64,000 bases of DNA. It comes from G963662905 sp963662905. GTDB lineage: Bacteria > Bacteroidota > Bacteroidia > Bacteroidales > WRLA01. The DNA is taken from positions 1 to 64,000 of the forward strand of contig CAXXFD010000004.1 of assembly GCA_963662905.2 (NCBI GenBank), in the 5' to 3' direction. The number at the start of each line of letters is the position of its first letter. The first letter of the stretch is position 1. The translations under genes and the position numbers were made by a program. The notes under the pieces were generated by a model. That model searched no databases. It was not told the DNA's origin and saw only the letters and a list, made by a program, of their open reading frames with translations. This document shows, piece after piece, positions 1 to 7,705 of this stretch.

Positions 1-882
1 GTAAGCTGTGTAGCCATCGGTTTGCAAATATCCACTATAGTTTTCCAGCATCTCATCCGGGCCTTCCCGTCCGCGGCCTTTCCGGTAATCGAACAGGGCC
101 AGTTTTTTAAGCGGGTCGTAATAAACCCAATGATACCCTTTGTGCGATGCCCCGGGCTTGTCTTTTGGTCAATACCTTTATGGGCGTTTCGTCTGCCATC
201 AGGTAATCGGTCCTCATGATTTCTTTTTTCAGGGCATCGTAAAGCGGTTCAAGCAATCTGCAAACCCCGCTAAGACCAACCGTTTATTGTTGATTCGGCT
301 ATTTCGATCCCCAGGCGCTTGAACATCTTGACAAGGCGGTAGAAAGGCAGGTGGTCAACAAATTTGCTGACAGTCACATAAGAGATCAGGCCTTCTGAGG
401 CATTGCTTTTGGGCAAGGCGCGTGAAGGCAGTTCTGCGCAGATCATTTGGGTGCTTTCGTCCTGGCCTGCTACGGCATAGTAAGGGCGTATATAACGGAA
501 TCACACGAAAAGTACCGGGCACATAATCAAGTACTTCGGTGATTTTTACGTTGACCCTATGGGCGCCTTCGGGCAGGTTTTGGGGTTCGATGATAATTTC
601 ATGGCGCGGCAGGTGGGCGGGCAGTTCTAAGCGCACGGGCTGTTTTTTGGACTGCTTTTTATTGCGCGTATAGCTGATCTGCTCCTTTTCCGGTTCTTTC
701 TCCTGTGCTAGGCACGTCGAAGAGCACGCCCTGGTTGGGGGTCTGCTGCGATATGCCGTTCGCTTTTGGCTCCATAGATCGCACGCCTCAACTGGACAAG
801 TTCATGCTGAAGCAGGAATATCTTCTGTTGCATTGCATCATATTCCGCTTTTTGATATAGTTATATTTTCCTGACTTGCCAT
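1..882 (-). pseudogene. tnpC: IS66 transposase TnpC, frameshifted and cut by window edge
   Basis: Reading the minus strand in shifting frames gives the IS66 DDE transposase in order: an N-terminal leucine-rich stretch ending in LRRAIYGAKSER, the IS66 zinc-binding region (RLELPAHLPRHEI...TEVLDYVPG), then YYAVAGQDEST, LPSRALPKSNASEG, the catalytic-domain segment MADETPIKVL, HKGYHWVYYDP and, at the window edge, LQTDGYTAY. The frame changes at about 855, 740, 695, 497, 275 and 165, several beside homopolymers. No single frame encodes the protein, so it is scored as a pseudogene. The start is placed at the ATG complementary to 880-882, 48 bases after tnpB. The C-terminus lies outside the window. 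Assembly indels are a possible alternative to genuine decay. Confidence 0.85.
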
Positions 883-930
883 GAGGCAAAGATACGGAAA
901 GTAACCTCTTGTCTGACTATATTTTAAGTG

Positions 931-1296
931 CTATTTACCAACATTTTCATGTGGGAAAAAACGTGGGTATTTCCTTGCATTTTTCATGGAAATACCATTG
1001 ATTATCATTACAAGTTCAGGGTAGTCGATCAGCTGGTGGGAGGCGTGCACAGCAGATGTGTCCGGCAGGTGAAAAGTGCCTTTTTCGAGCCTTTTATAGA
1101 ACAGCACAAAACCTCCGCTTTCCCAGCGCAATAATTTTATGCGGTCGCGCTTTTTGTTGATGAACAGGAAAACATCACCGCTCATCGGGTTTTTGTCCAG
1201 TTTGTTGCGCACAATGCCATAAAGCCCGTCAAAGCTCTTGCGCATATCGGTGGGCTGGCGGTACAGGTAATAGCGGCTGGCAGTTAAGCTGAACAT
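931..1296 (-). CDS. tnpB: IS66 family accessory protein TnpB (Orf2)
   Basis: This 121-residue protein has the hallmark IS66 Orf2 sequence: YLYRQPTDMRKSFDGLYGIV near the N-terminus, then SGDVFLFINKKRDRIKLLRWE and GFVLFYKRLEKGTF. IS66 elements need TnpA and TnpB besides the DDE transposase, though the biochemical role of TnpB is unclear. Its ATG overlaps the tnpA stop in a TAATG arrangement, which implies translational coupling. The length and C-terminal tail are normal for the family and the frame is intact, unlike the adjacent tnpC. Confidence 0.9.
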   Translation of the reverse strand: MFSLTASRYYLYRQPTDMRKSFDGLYGIVRNKLDKNPMSGDVFLFINKKRDRIKLLRWESGGFVLFYKRLEKGTFHLPDTSAVHASHQLIDYPELVMIINGISMKNARKYPRFFPHENVGK

Positions 1297-1583
1297 TATT
1301 GGCCGGTGAGCGATTTGAGATAGGACAAGGGCACATTGCCCGGCAAGCTGAGCTCGATACCATTGGGATAACGGATATTGACCCCTGCAGCTGGAATTCC
1401 GGAAAGCTCAATGAACCCATGGTCATCAGGCAAGCTTTCTTCCTGTTCAAATTTATGATACCAATAAAGGAAAGTGTGATAGCAGATTTTGTGCGATTCG
1501 GCAAAGGATCTTTTGCTTTGGCCACTGGTATGCCATTGATCCACCAGCGCTTTCATCTCTGCTCTTCTTTGTTCTTTTTGCAT
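1296..1583 (-). CDS. tnpA: IS66 family insertion sequence protein TnpA (Orf1)
   Basis: A 95-residue protein with the small helix-turn-helix layout of IS66 Orf1. The N-terminal stretch EMKALVDQWHTSGQSKRSFA and YHTFLYWYHKFE resembles the DNA-binding region, and the end (GIELSLPGNVPLSYLKSLTG) matches the usual tail. The ATG at 1581-1583 is preferred over an upstream TTG at 1599-1601. The stop overlaps the tnpB start. The first third of this gene is repeated directly upstream in the 190-bp duplication. Confidence 0.85.
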   Translation of the reverse strand: MQKEQRRAEMKALVDQWHTSGQSKRSFAESHKICYHTFLYWYHKFEQEESLPDDHGFIELSGIPAAGVNIRYPNGIELSLPGNVPLSYLKSLTGQ

Positions 1584-1842
1584 ATTGCTTTTTTGCAGCA
1601 AAGTAAGGGAGCTTTAAAAGCTTGTGCAATATGCCTTTTGCTGAAGGCTTACAATAAAGGAAAGTGTGATAGCCGATTTTGTGCGATTCGGCAAAGGATC
1701 TTTTGCTTTGGCCACTGGTATGCCATTGATCCACCAGCGCTTTCATCTCTGCTCTTCTTTGTTCTTTTTGCATATTGCTTTTTTGCAGCAAAGTAAGGGA
1801 GCTTTAAAAGCTTGTGCAATATGCCTTTTGCTGAAGGCTTAC
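1463..1842. repeat. 190-bp tandem direct duplication of an IS66 end
   Basis: Positions 1463-1652 and 1653-1842 are near identical; the difference seen is A at 1484 versus C at 1674, which changes a tnpA codon from Cys to Gly. Each unit runs from inside tnpA (about codon 40) through the tnpA start to the terminal GTAAGC of the element on the minus strand. The outer copy therefore carries a second complete IS end and a truncated tnpA. Confidence 0.9.
1654..1773 (-). pseudogene. tnpA 5' fragment created by tandem duplication
   Basis: From the ATG at 1771-1773 the first 37 or so codons repeat tnpA (MQKEQRRAEMKALVDQWHTS through SHKIGYHTFLY). The frame then runs into the terminal repeat of the inner copy (reading CKPSAKGI). 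There is no HTH C-terminal half, so the fragment is not expected to work. Reading through, it continues out of frame into the intact tnpA. Confidence 0.8.
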
Positions 1843-1989
1843 GCCCAGCACGCGGCTATGATCTACTCCTTTTTTGCCAGCTGCAAAATCCAAAACGTAG
1901 AACCCTTTGAGTGGCTCAAGCAAACATTAGGAAAAATCCAGGAACACCCAGCCAACCAGCTCCACCAACTTCTGCCCGGACAGCTTTAA
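1843..1989 (+). pseudogene. C-terminal remnant of a second IS66 transposase, opposite orientation
   Basis: On the plus strand this frame encodes QHAAMIYSFFASCKIQNVEP, then FEWLKQTLGKIQEHPANQLH and QLLPGQL followed by a stop. That is the conserved C-terminal domain of IS66 transposases (family consensus roughly AAxIYSLLxTCKxxGxxPxxYLxxVL...HPxxxxxxLLP). Everything upstream of residue Q is replaced by the left end of the minus-strand IS66 element at 1842. So one IS66 element has inserted into, or recombined with, another. Confidence 0.85.
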
Positions 1990-2001
1990 AACATTATCCG
2001 G

Positions 2002-2034
2002 TTATATGCAAGATGCTGTTCGCTGTAGGCTTAC
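2002..2034. repeat. Right terminal inverted repeat of the plus-strand IS66 remnant
   Basis: The sequence ends in GCTTAC at 2029-2034. Read on the minus strand it begins GTAAGCCTACAGCG and matches the left end at 1652/1842 at most of the first 28 positions. It lies about 45 bases after the tnpC stop, the normal place for the right end of an IS66 element. Confidence 0.8.
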
Positions 2035-2234
2035 AATTGCATAAGGTTCTGTCCTTCTAATCCCAAAACATTTCCATTATCATCTACGCCAAGCAAAATG
2101 ACACCACCCTCTCGGTTGAGAAATGACGAAACTGTATCGTAAAGTGAATCGGGCACACCGTTTTGCGCTTCTTTAAACTCAATGCGGACACCTTCTCCTT
2201 TTTGCAATATTTTATTTAATTCTTTCTGTTCCAT
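2031..2234 (-). pseudogene. AlbA_2-domain (RecG-like/Schlafen-type) gene, truncated by IS66
   Basis: The 67-residue frame is the N-terminal part of an AlbA_2 domain protein: GEGVRIEFKEAQNGVPDSLY, then TVSSFLNREGGVILLGVDDN. These proteins are normally several hundred residues long, often with an ATP-binding domain and C-terminal winged helix, and are loosely annotated as transcriptional regulators or RecG-like helicases. The frame ends because the terminal GTAAGC of the IS66 remnant supplies TAA after codon 67. A short ORF precedes it by 3 bases. The rest of the gene is not in the immediate neighbourhood; a C-terminal piece of the same kind of protein lies at 45175-45447. Confidence 0.8.
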
Positions 2235-2237
2235 ATT

Positions 2238-2342
2238 TTAAACTTCATCTTCTCCGTTCCGATTACTATCGGAATCTTCCCCAAACAATGCTTTACCATC
2301 GGTAGTTTTATAAATGATTATATTTTGTTGACCATTATCCAT
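2238..2342 (-). CDS. Short ORF, 34 residues, possible RhuM-type N-terminal remnant
   Basis: The frame reads MDNGQQNIIIYKTTDGKALF, then GEDSDSNRNGEDEV and stop, three bases before the ATG of the truncated AlbA_2 gene. The segment NIIIYKTTDGK resembles the start of RhuM/virulence-type proteins (family memory only). The acidic tail does not fit that family, so this could be a deletion fusion or a genuine small protein. Function unknown. Confidence 0.3.
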   Translation of the reverse strand: MDNGQQNIIIYKTTDGKALFGEDSDSNRNGEDEV

Positions 2343-2629
2343 TTCGATAAATTTATTATCAAGCAATAAAAATAGTCATTTTAGTAGTGTGCCGGAATAA
2401 AAACAGCTCTATTGCAATTTTTGGTTGTGGGTCTAGAAAGCGGAGGCACATTTTAACCTGAAATACCCGGCATAGATGCTCCGAAATCAGTGGCACAAAA
2501 CAGCCTGTCCCGGCAGTCCGGGAAACCGAATTAGCCAAGGACAGGCTCTTCAATCCACGAAGGTTCGGGACACTACCTGTCCCGCCTAACGGGATATTCC
2601 GGCTATGGCCGGAAAACGATGCTTAATTG
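2343..2629. other. Intergenic stretch with hairpins, no gene seen
   Basis: No convincing reading frame is present. It holds inverted repeats: AGCCTGTCC with GGACAGGCT about 28 bases apart (around 2498-2546), and a compact hairpin CGGGACA-CTACC-TGTCCCG at 2566-2584. The latter lies about 45 bases past the end of the methyltransferase gene on the minus strand and could act in 3'-end formation, although no T-run follows it. Confidence 0.5.
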
Positions 2630-4183
2630 TCAGGTTTCGTATTTCTTTATTAATATATCATTTATTTCGTTAATATACTTTTCGTTTGGTTCGTTATCAA
2701 TAGCTGAATTTCGATAATCTATGTATAAATTTAATATTTCATTTTCTGTTTCACTATCCAATTCGGATAAATCTAACATCATTGCATTATTCAAATCATT
2801 TGGTTCAAATTTTTTTAATCCATCTCCATATTCTCGCCTATTATCACTAAATATTTTTTTTGCCACATCAGTTAACAAGTATGCAAATAATAAATCAATA
2901 TTTATTTTATAAAATAGATTTGAATTAGGATAAATGCAGTGAAAAGTTGTCAGGTTACTTATATTTGCTTCGTTGCGTATGAATTTCAACCCATTTCTAT
3001 TAAAAACTCCTACCCAAATTGGTGAAGGTGGGCGATTTTCCAAAGAATACCAAGGTGTTCTTTTTGACGTCAAATATTTTTTGTTTACCCCTTTTTCTTC
3101 TCCAATCTCAATGTATTTCTTAATTTTTAAATCTGCTTCATTTACACAGGCATCAATTAAGTAAACATTTGCATCATCATTTTCTAATTTATTAAAATCT
3201 ACTTTTGTAAAAAATGGTGATTTTACATCTTTTGATTTTGTAATACAAGGCAATAAATAATCATTTGCAATCTTATATTTCTCTGCTTTACTCTTTTTAA
3301 ATGTAAAATAGTCATTTGCACCGGTTGCAATACCTCTAACAACTTTTGCAACATTTCTAAAAGGTATTAAATCTTTATATTTTTTACTATTCTGTTCACT
3401 GTAATACGTTCGCCATTTTATGGCAGGGTTTAATTTCTCTGGTTCATATTCATATGTTGGAACGTTTGGATATTTCTCTAAATCTTTAAGGTTACTTATA
3501 TTTGAAAATGAAACTTTGTCAGAACAATAATTTTTTTCAAGTAAGATAATTGCACTTGTAGTTAAAGCATCATCAAATACATTTTCTTTAAAATCAAAAA
3601 GAATAATATGTTTTAATGTTTGTGATTTTATTAAATACTCTTTTATCAATTTACCGTAATCAGAGTTTAAAAATTCTGATGGAATAATATATGCTACCCG
3701 ACCATTGTCTTTAAGTTGATAAATTGATTTTAGTAAGAATAATGTATAAACATTGGTAAAACCACTTAGACTAATTTTTAATCTTTTTTTTATTTCTTCT
3801 AATGTTCTTTTGTTTTCGTAATCATGAAATTTAAAATATGGTGGGTTACAAATAATTGCATCGTATTTGTTGTTCCAATCATTAAATAGATAATCTTCTA
3901 GAAAGTAATTAATATTTGAGTGGTTTTTAAAATTTTGTTTTGCAATATCAAATATTACAGGATCAACATCAAAACTTGTTATACTAATATCTTTCTTTTG
4001 TTCTAAGATTAATCTTGAAAAAACTCCTAATCCAAAAGCAGGTTCAAGTAATGATTGAACATTTGGTTTATACAATATCCAGTCAATCATTATTTTTGCA
4101 AGAGGTTCTGGTGTAAAAAACTGAGCATATTTTTTACGATGTGATAAACTTGTCTGCTTTTTATATTCTTTTTCTAAAATCAT
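2630..4183 (-). CDS. Type II restriction-modification N6-adenine DNA methyltransferase
   Basis: A 517-residue methyltransferase of the TaqI/Eco57I kind. It has KYAQFFTPEPLAKIMIDWIL at about 18-37, a motif I variant PAFGLGVF at about 48-55, an acidic motif FDVDP and the catalytic motif IV NPPYFKF near 112-118. The long C-terminal half is the expected target-recognition region. It should transfer a methyl group from S-adenosylmethionine to adenine within the recognition site, protecting host DNA. It begins one base after the nuclease stop, so both genes form one transcription unit on the minus strand. The DNA is much richer in A+T than its neighbours, consistent with horizontal transfer. The recognition sequence cannot be read from the sequence. 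Confidence 0.9.
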   Translation of the reverse strand: MILEKEYKKQTSLSHRKKYAQFFTPEPLAKIMIDWILYKPNVQSLLEPAFGLGVFSRLILEQKKDISITSFDVDPVIFDIAKQNFKNHSNINYFLEDYLFNDWNNKYDAIICNPPYFKFHDYENKRTLEEIKKRLKISLSGFTNVYTLFLLKSIYQLKDNGRVAYIIPSEFLNSDYGKLIKEYLIKSQTLKHIILFDFKENVFDDALTTSAIILLEKNYCSDKVSFSNISNLKDLEKYPNVPTYEYEPEKLNPAIKWRTYYSEQNSKKYKDLIPFRNVAKVVRGIATGANDYFTFKKSKAEKYKIANDYLLPCITKSKDVKSPFFTKVDFNKLENDDANVYLIDACVNEADLKIKKYIEIGEEKGVNKKYLTSKRTPWYSLENRPPSPIWVGVFNRNGLKFIRNEANISNLTTFHCIYPNSNLFYKINIDLLFAYLLTDVAKKIFSDNRREYGDGLKKFEPNDLNNAMMLDLSELDSETENEILNLYIDYRNSAIDNEPNEKYINEINDILIKKYET

Positions 4184-4184
4184 T

Positions 4185-5279
4185 TTAAAAAATTTCGATG
4201 TTTAATAATGATTTTAACTTATCTATGTCTAAAAATGCAGTTCCTTTGTCAAATGTTACATAAAACAAAAGCCTTCCTCTACCCATTTCTCTTCTGACAC
4301 TACTGTGTTCAGGTTCTTCAATTTTATAAGCAACTTGCTCAGTTTTACGAGTGTTTATTTTAATGGTAGTTTTATTTTGATTTTTTATGTCTTTGCTAAT
4401 TTCGTAAAACTCTCCCTCTTTTTCAGTTTCAGTAATTAGTGTTAAAATATTCTCAAATGAAATTCCATAAGATTTATCGAAAAAAACTTGGAAATAGTAA
4501 TGAGGGACATTAAAAGTTTCTGTCCATTTATAAACAACTTTCAAATCCTCTACTTTTGGTGTAATGCTTAAATAATCACGTTTTTGAACAATTGAGATAT
4601 TTTCTTTCAGTTCTTTGAATAAGGCTGTTAATTCTTGTAATTCATTGGTAGAATTCCAACTTGGTCTTCTAAAACTTACTGCATTAATTGTATCGTCATT
4701 TATCCCTTGCAATATTTCAATGTAATGCTTCTTTTTTGGATGTTCTAATATTTCTTTATATCCATTTAGTATTTTGTCTCTAATTTCAGATGCTTTCTTC
4801 GAATGTATGGCTGTTCTGTTTTGCATTTCAGTTTCATACTTGTCAATGAGAAAAGCACTTGAACGAATTTCTAAACCGGCAATTGATTTTTTAACGTATT
4901 CCGTTATTTCATTATGGTCAATTTTACTAATGTCATAACCTAATTCAGAATTGAAATCTTCTTTTGCAAATATCAGCAAATCCGGTCTTTTTCCAATTGT
5001 ATCTAATTCATCTTGAAATTCATTATAGAACTCATCAAATCCTTCTTCTCCGGCAATAAGGTCATCGGATTTACCATATCTAACCGCAACATAATTCTTG
5101 GAAGTTTCATTTATTGCTCTAAAAATCAAATCCTCTGCCCAATCTCCTTGCTCTTTATTTGTGATAAAATTTGATGATGCTTGGGTAGGTGGTGAAGTTC
5201 TATCTCTTTGCTCTGAAAAATCTACAATTGTTGTAGGAATATGTTTTGTTAACTCTCTAATTTTTTCAAAATATGTCAT
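4185..5279 (-). CDS. Type II restriction endonuclease, possibly AccI-like
   Basis: The 364-residue protein directly upstream of the methyltransferase is taken as its cognate nuclease. The segment KRPDLLIFAKEDF at about 97-109 followed by GLEIRSSAFLIDK near 135-147 fits a PD-(D/E)XK-like active site (PD, then ExR/K-type). The overall pattern, including a methylase of the TaqI class next to it, reminds me of AccI-type enzymes, but this is recollection and not a search result. It shares the strong A+T bias of the methylase. The gene appears intact, so the system may be active. Confidence 0.75.
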   Translation of the reverse strand: MTYFEKIRELTKHIPTTIVDFSEQRDRTSPPTQASSNFITNKEQGDWAEDLIFRAINETSKNYVAVRYGKSDDLIAGEEGFDEFYNEFQDELDTIGKRPDLLIFAKEDFNSELGYDISKIDHNEITEYVKKSIAGLEIRSSAFLIDKYETEMQNRTAIHSKKASEIRDKILNGYKEILEHPKKKHYIEILQGINDDTINAVSFRRPSWNSTNELQELTALFKELKENISIVQKRDYLSITPKVEDLKVVYKWTETFNVPHYYFQVFFDKSYGISFENILTLITETEKEGEFYEISKDIKNQNKTTIKINTRKTEQVAYKIEEPEHSSVRREMGRGRLLFYVTFDKGTAFLDIDKLKSLLNIEIF

Positions 5280-5332
5280 ATAAAATCCTTATCAGTTTCT
5301 TAATTCACAAATTTAGTTCATTTTTTCATCGT

Positions 5333-5737
5333 TCAGAAATCTTTCTCCATATGAAGCCTAACTCCCGCATATGAGAAACCCCCAATTACCATTACATCGC
5401 CTTTATCCGCAGCTGCTGTTTGCGTATCTGCCACTATTTCAACAAAATATGTATGGGTGCATGCCGGTTTCATATACATTTTCTTTGTTTCTCTACAAAT
5501 GTAGATAATATTGTCTAATTTCCAAGGATGATTTCTGCAAATCTTTCTAAATTCTATTCGTCCAAAATCGTTTAACCGTTTTTTAAATCGGGTAAGTCCG
5601 CCTGTCTTTGGCAAAAATGCCTGATTCCGGCATCCCAAACCCATATCTTCCGTAAAGCACAAAAGCAGCTTTCTTTCAACAGCTCTTGCTGTCTTGGTAT
5701 TTTCATGCGCATAAGAATTAATTTTCATGCGCATCAA
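5333..5737 (-). CDS. Hypothetical ORF, doubtful
   Basis: A 134-residue open frame with no recognisable domain or signal peptide. It is rich in Arg, Lys and Cys, and its composition is not clearly that of a real protein. It starts inside the cluster of ATGCGCAT palindromes. It may be a decayed gene or chance reading frame next to the transferred restriction system. Confidence 0.25.
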   Translation of the reverse strand: MMRMKINSYAHENTKTARAVERKLLLCFTEDMGLGCRNQAFLPKTGGLTRFKKRLNDFGRIEFRKICRNHPWKLDNIIYICRETKKMYMKPACTHTYFVEIVADTQTAAADKGDVMVIGGFSYAGVRLHMEKDF

Positions 5738-5762
5738 AAATGATTTTTATGCGCATGAAAAT
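5705..5762. repeat. Triple ATGCGCAT palindromes within a larger dyad
   Basis: ATGCGCAT occurs at 5705-5712, 5727-5734 and 5749-5756, spaced 22 bases centre to centre (about two helical turns). The last two sit in a 42-base near-perfect inverted repeat (5721-5762) with arms beginning ATTTTCATGCGCAT. The geometry suggests a multi-dimer protein-binding site rather than a terminator. No adjacent regulator was identified. Confidence 0.7.
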
Positions 5763-6138
5763 AAGTTTAGATGCCAATAAAAATATAAACAGTCTAAAAC
5801 CTCTACGGAACCATACCTGTAAGTAATTGTCGTTAAAGCTATTAAGCATGGCTTGATCTCTTTCGTTTTTTTGTGCATTCATTTGGCTGCTTTTCACAAA
5901 AACATGCGCTTTTTTATATTAAGAACCATGAGAGATGAAGCCTGTTTTCGTCCCTGCTCAGGAAAAGGAAAATCGGTTTGTGTGGAGCATATTTTCTTTT
6001 TTGGTTCTACGGTTTATTTTGTGGAAAAAACGAGCGCAATGGCTGTATCATTCCTGATCCGGAACTTGCCTCTGTTGAGGAATCCCAGGAGAAATAATTC
6101 TCCTCAAATTCCTTTATGGCCATTTCGGGCAGATGTGG
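5763..6138. other. Intergenic stretch upstream of gpmA
   Basis: No convincing gene. On the minus strand a 54-codon frame (5882 to 5718) starts MNAQKNERDQAMLNSFNDNY and becomes hydrophobic, ending in the palindrome cluster. It could be the remnant of a gene but I do not recognise it. The plus strand holds only low-quality frames. Confidence 0.4.
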
Positions 6139-6146
6139 TATATTTG
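6139..6146 (+). promoter_or_regulatory. Putative gpmA promoter -7 element
   Basis: TATATTTG matches the Bacteroidota -7 consensus TAnnTTTG and lies 27 bases before the gpmA ATG. No clear TTTG was seen about 19 bases upstream. Confidence 0.5.
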
Positions 6147-6173
6147 CGCTGATTTACAGTAAAATTTGGTTAT

Positions 6174-6920
6174 ATGTATAAATTAGTATTGTTACGACAT
6201 GGTGAAAGCGTTTGGAACAAAGAAAACCGCTTCACCGGATGGACAGACGTAGGTTTGTCTGAGAAGGGTGTGGAAGAAGCTAAGGAAGCCGGCCGTTTGC
6301 TGAAAGAAGAAGGCTATGAGTTTTCCCTGGCATATACATCTTTCCTGAAAAGGGCCATTAAAACATTATGGTTGTGCCTTGAGGAAATGGACCAGATGTG
6401 GATCCCGGTTTATAAAAGCTGGCGTCTCAACGAAAAACATTATGGCATGCTGCAAGGCTTGAACAAAGCCGAAACAGCGAAAAAATACGGCGACGAGCAG
6501 GTTTTGATCTGGCGCCGCAGCTATAATACCCCTCCTGCTCCATTGGCAGCAGATGATGAACGCAGCCCGCGCATCGATCCGCGCTACAAAAATCTTCCTG
6601 CAGAAGATGTGCCGCTTACCGAAGCTTTGGAAGACACTGTTGCGCGTATTGTGCCTTATTGGGAAAGTGATATTTCAAAATCGCTCAAAGAGCATGGCCA
6701 GGTGCTGGTTGCTGCGCATGGCAACAGTCTCCGCGGTATTGTAAAATACCTCAAAGGAATGTCGGAAGATGAAATCCTGAAGTTTAATATCCCTACAGGA
6801 ATTCCTTATGTTTTTGAGTTTGATGATGATATGAAACTCCAAGAAGATTATTTCCTGGGCGATCCCGAAACCGTTAAGAAATTAATGGAACAGGTTGCAA
6901 ACCAAGGAAAAGCAAAATAA
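6174..6920 (+). CDS. gpmA: 2,3-bisphosphoglycerate-dependent phosphoglycerate mutase
   Basis: Interconverts 3-phosphoglycerate and 2-phosphoglycerate in glycolysis and gluconeogenesis in the cytoplasm. The N-terminal LLRHGESVWNKENRFTGWTD (residues 6-25) holds the phosphohistidine His9, and VAAHGNSLRGIVKYLKG near 181 holds the second active-site His. The 248-residue length is that of the classic cofactor-dependent enzyme. It is preceded by a promoter-like TATATTTG and appears to stand alone, with 60 bases to the next gene. Codon use and base composition are ordinary for the window. Confidence 0.97.
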   Translation: MYKLVLLRHGESVWNKENRFTGWTDVGLSEKGVEEAKEAGRLLKEEGYEFSLAYTSFLKRAIKTLWLCLEEMDQMWIPVYKSWRLNEKHYGMLQGLNKAETAKKYGDEQVLIWRRSYNTPPAPLAADDERSPRIDPRYKNLPAEDVPLTEALEDTVARIVPYWESDISKSLKEHGQVLVAAHGNSLRGIVKYLKGMSEDEILKFNIPTGIPYVFEFDDDMKLQEDYFLGDPETVKKLMEQVANQGKAK

Positions 6921-6980
6921 TAATTCTATCTAAAATGGTAGTGCCACAACTCATCGTGGCGCTGCCTTTTTTTTATCCCT

Positions 6981-7691
6981 ATGCGCTGGATCATCCCCGA
7001 CATACACGGATGTTTTCAAAGTCTTCGGGCTTTAATGGAAGAGCAGATTCGTCCATCGAAAGATGATGCACTGTTTTTTCTGGGCGATTATATTGACCGT
7101 GGGCCGGCATCGCGGCAGGTGATTGAATATCTGATGAAAATGCAATCGGACGGATATCAGCTCCGGCTTTTAAAAGGGAATCATGAGGAATTTTGCCTGA
7201 TGATGCATGCGCAACAAAAAGCGCAAAAATGGTATCAGCGTATGGCGCCCGCATCGCAGCAGTGGAAAAACTGGATGAAGCAGGGCGGTGATACCACACT
7301 GAAAAGTTATGGCGTAAAACGTGCCGGTCTAATACCGCCGGAGCATATGGAATGGATGGCCCAATTAGAGAATTTTATCGAGCTGGAAGATTATATTTTG
7401 GTGCATGCAGGTTTTAATTTTGCCGCAGAGGATATTTTTTCCGACCATAAATCCATGCTCTGGATCCGTGAGTTTGTTGTAGAACCGGAAAAGTGCAGCA
7501 ATAAAAAAATCATCCACGGCCATGTGCCGGTCAGTATGCAAACCATTCGTTTTAATTTGGCCAACGACAGCTATGCCAGCATCGACCTCGATAATGGCGT
7601 TTACAAACAAAATCAGGATGGATATGGCAATCTTGTTGCATTTAATCCTGATACTAAAGTACTTTTGGTGCAACAAAACCGGGACTTTTGA
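6981..7691 (+). CDS. PPP-family metallophosphatase (Ser/Thr phosphatase or Ap4A hydrolase type)
   Basis: The 236-residue protein has the full metallophosphoesterase signature: PDIHG at 6-10, GDYIDRG at 35-41, GNHE at 66-69, HAG near 138 and IHGHVPV near 174. These motifs bind the two metal ions. Bacterial members act as protein serine/threonine phosphatases or as symmetrical diadenosine tetraphosphate hydrolases, and the sequence alone does not decide. It lies between gpmA and a K+ channel gene, 14 bases from the latter, and may be cotranscribed with it. There is no signal peptide, so it should be cytoplasmic. Confidence 0.9.
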   Translation: MRWIIPDIHGCFQSLRALMEEQIRPSKDDALFFLGDYIDRGPASRQVIEYLMKMQSDGYQLRLLKGNHEEFCLMMHAQQKAQKWYQRMAPASQQWKNWMKQGGDTTLKSYGVKRAGLIPPEHMEWMAQLENFIELEDYILVHAGFNFAAEDIFSDHKSMLWIREFVVEPEKCSNKKIIHGHVPVSMQTIRFNLANDSYASIDLDNGVYKQNQDGYGNLVAFNPDTKVLLVQQNRDF

Positions 7692-7705
7692 CGTAGAAGC
7701 CCTTT

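Larger units (their letters stand above)
1..1652 (-). mobile_element. IS66-family element, partial, minus orientation
   Basis: The three IS66 genes lie in the usual order tnpA-tnpB-tnpC on the minus strand. The element's left end reads GTAAGCCTTCAG on the minus strand and ends at 1652; a second copy of this end lies at 1842 because of a tandem duplication. The tnpC end runs off the window. tnpA and tnpB are open but tnpC carries several frameshifts, so the copy is probably not autonomous. Terminal GTAAGC ends are typical of IS66 relatives (family knowledge). Confidence 0.85.

Noticed and set aside
22..322. Plus-strand open frames of 60-65 codons at the window start
   Set aside because: They are shadows of the IS66 transposase, whose homology is on the minus strand.
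5853..6152. Plus-strand frame of 99 codons upstream of gpmA
   Set aside because: Composition looks random and it runs into the gpmA promoter region; no domain or conserved motif.
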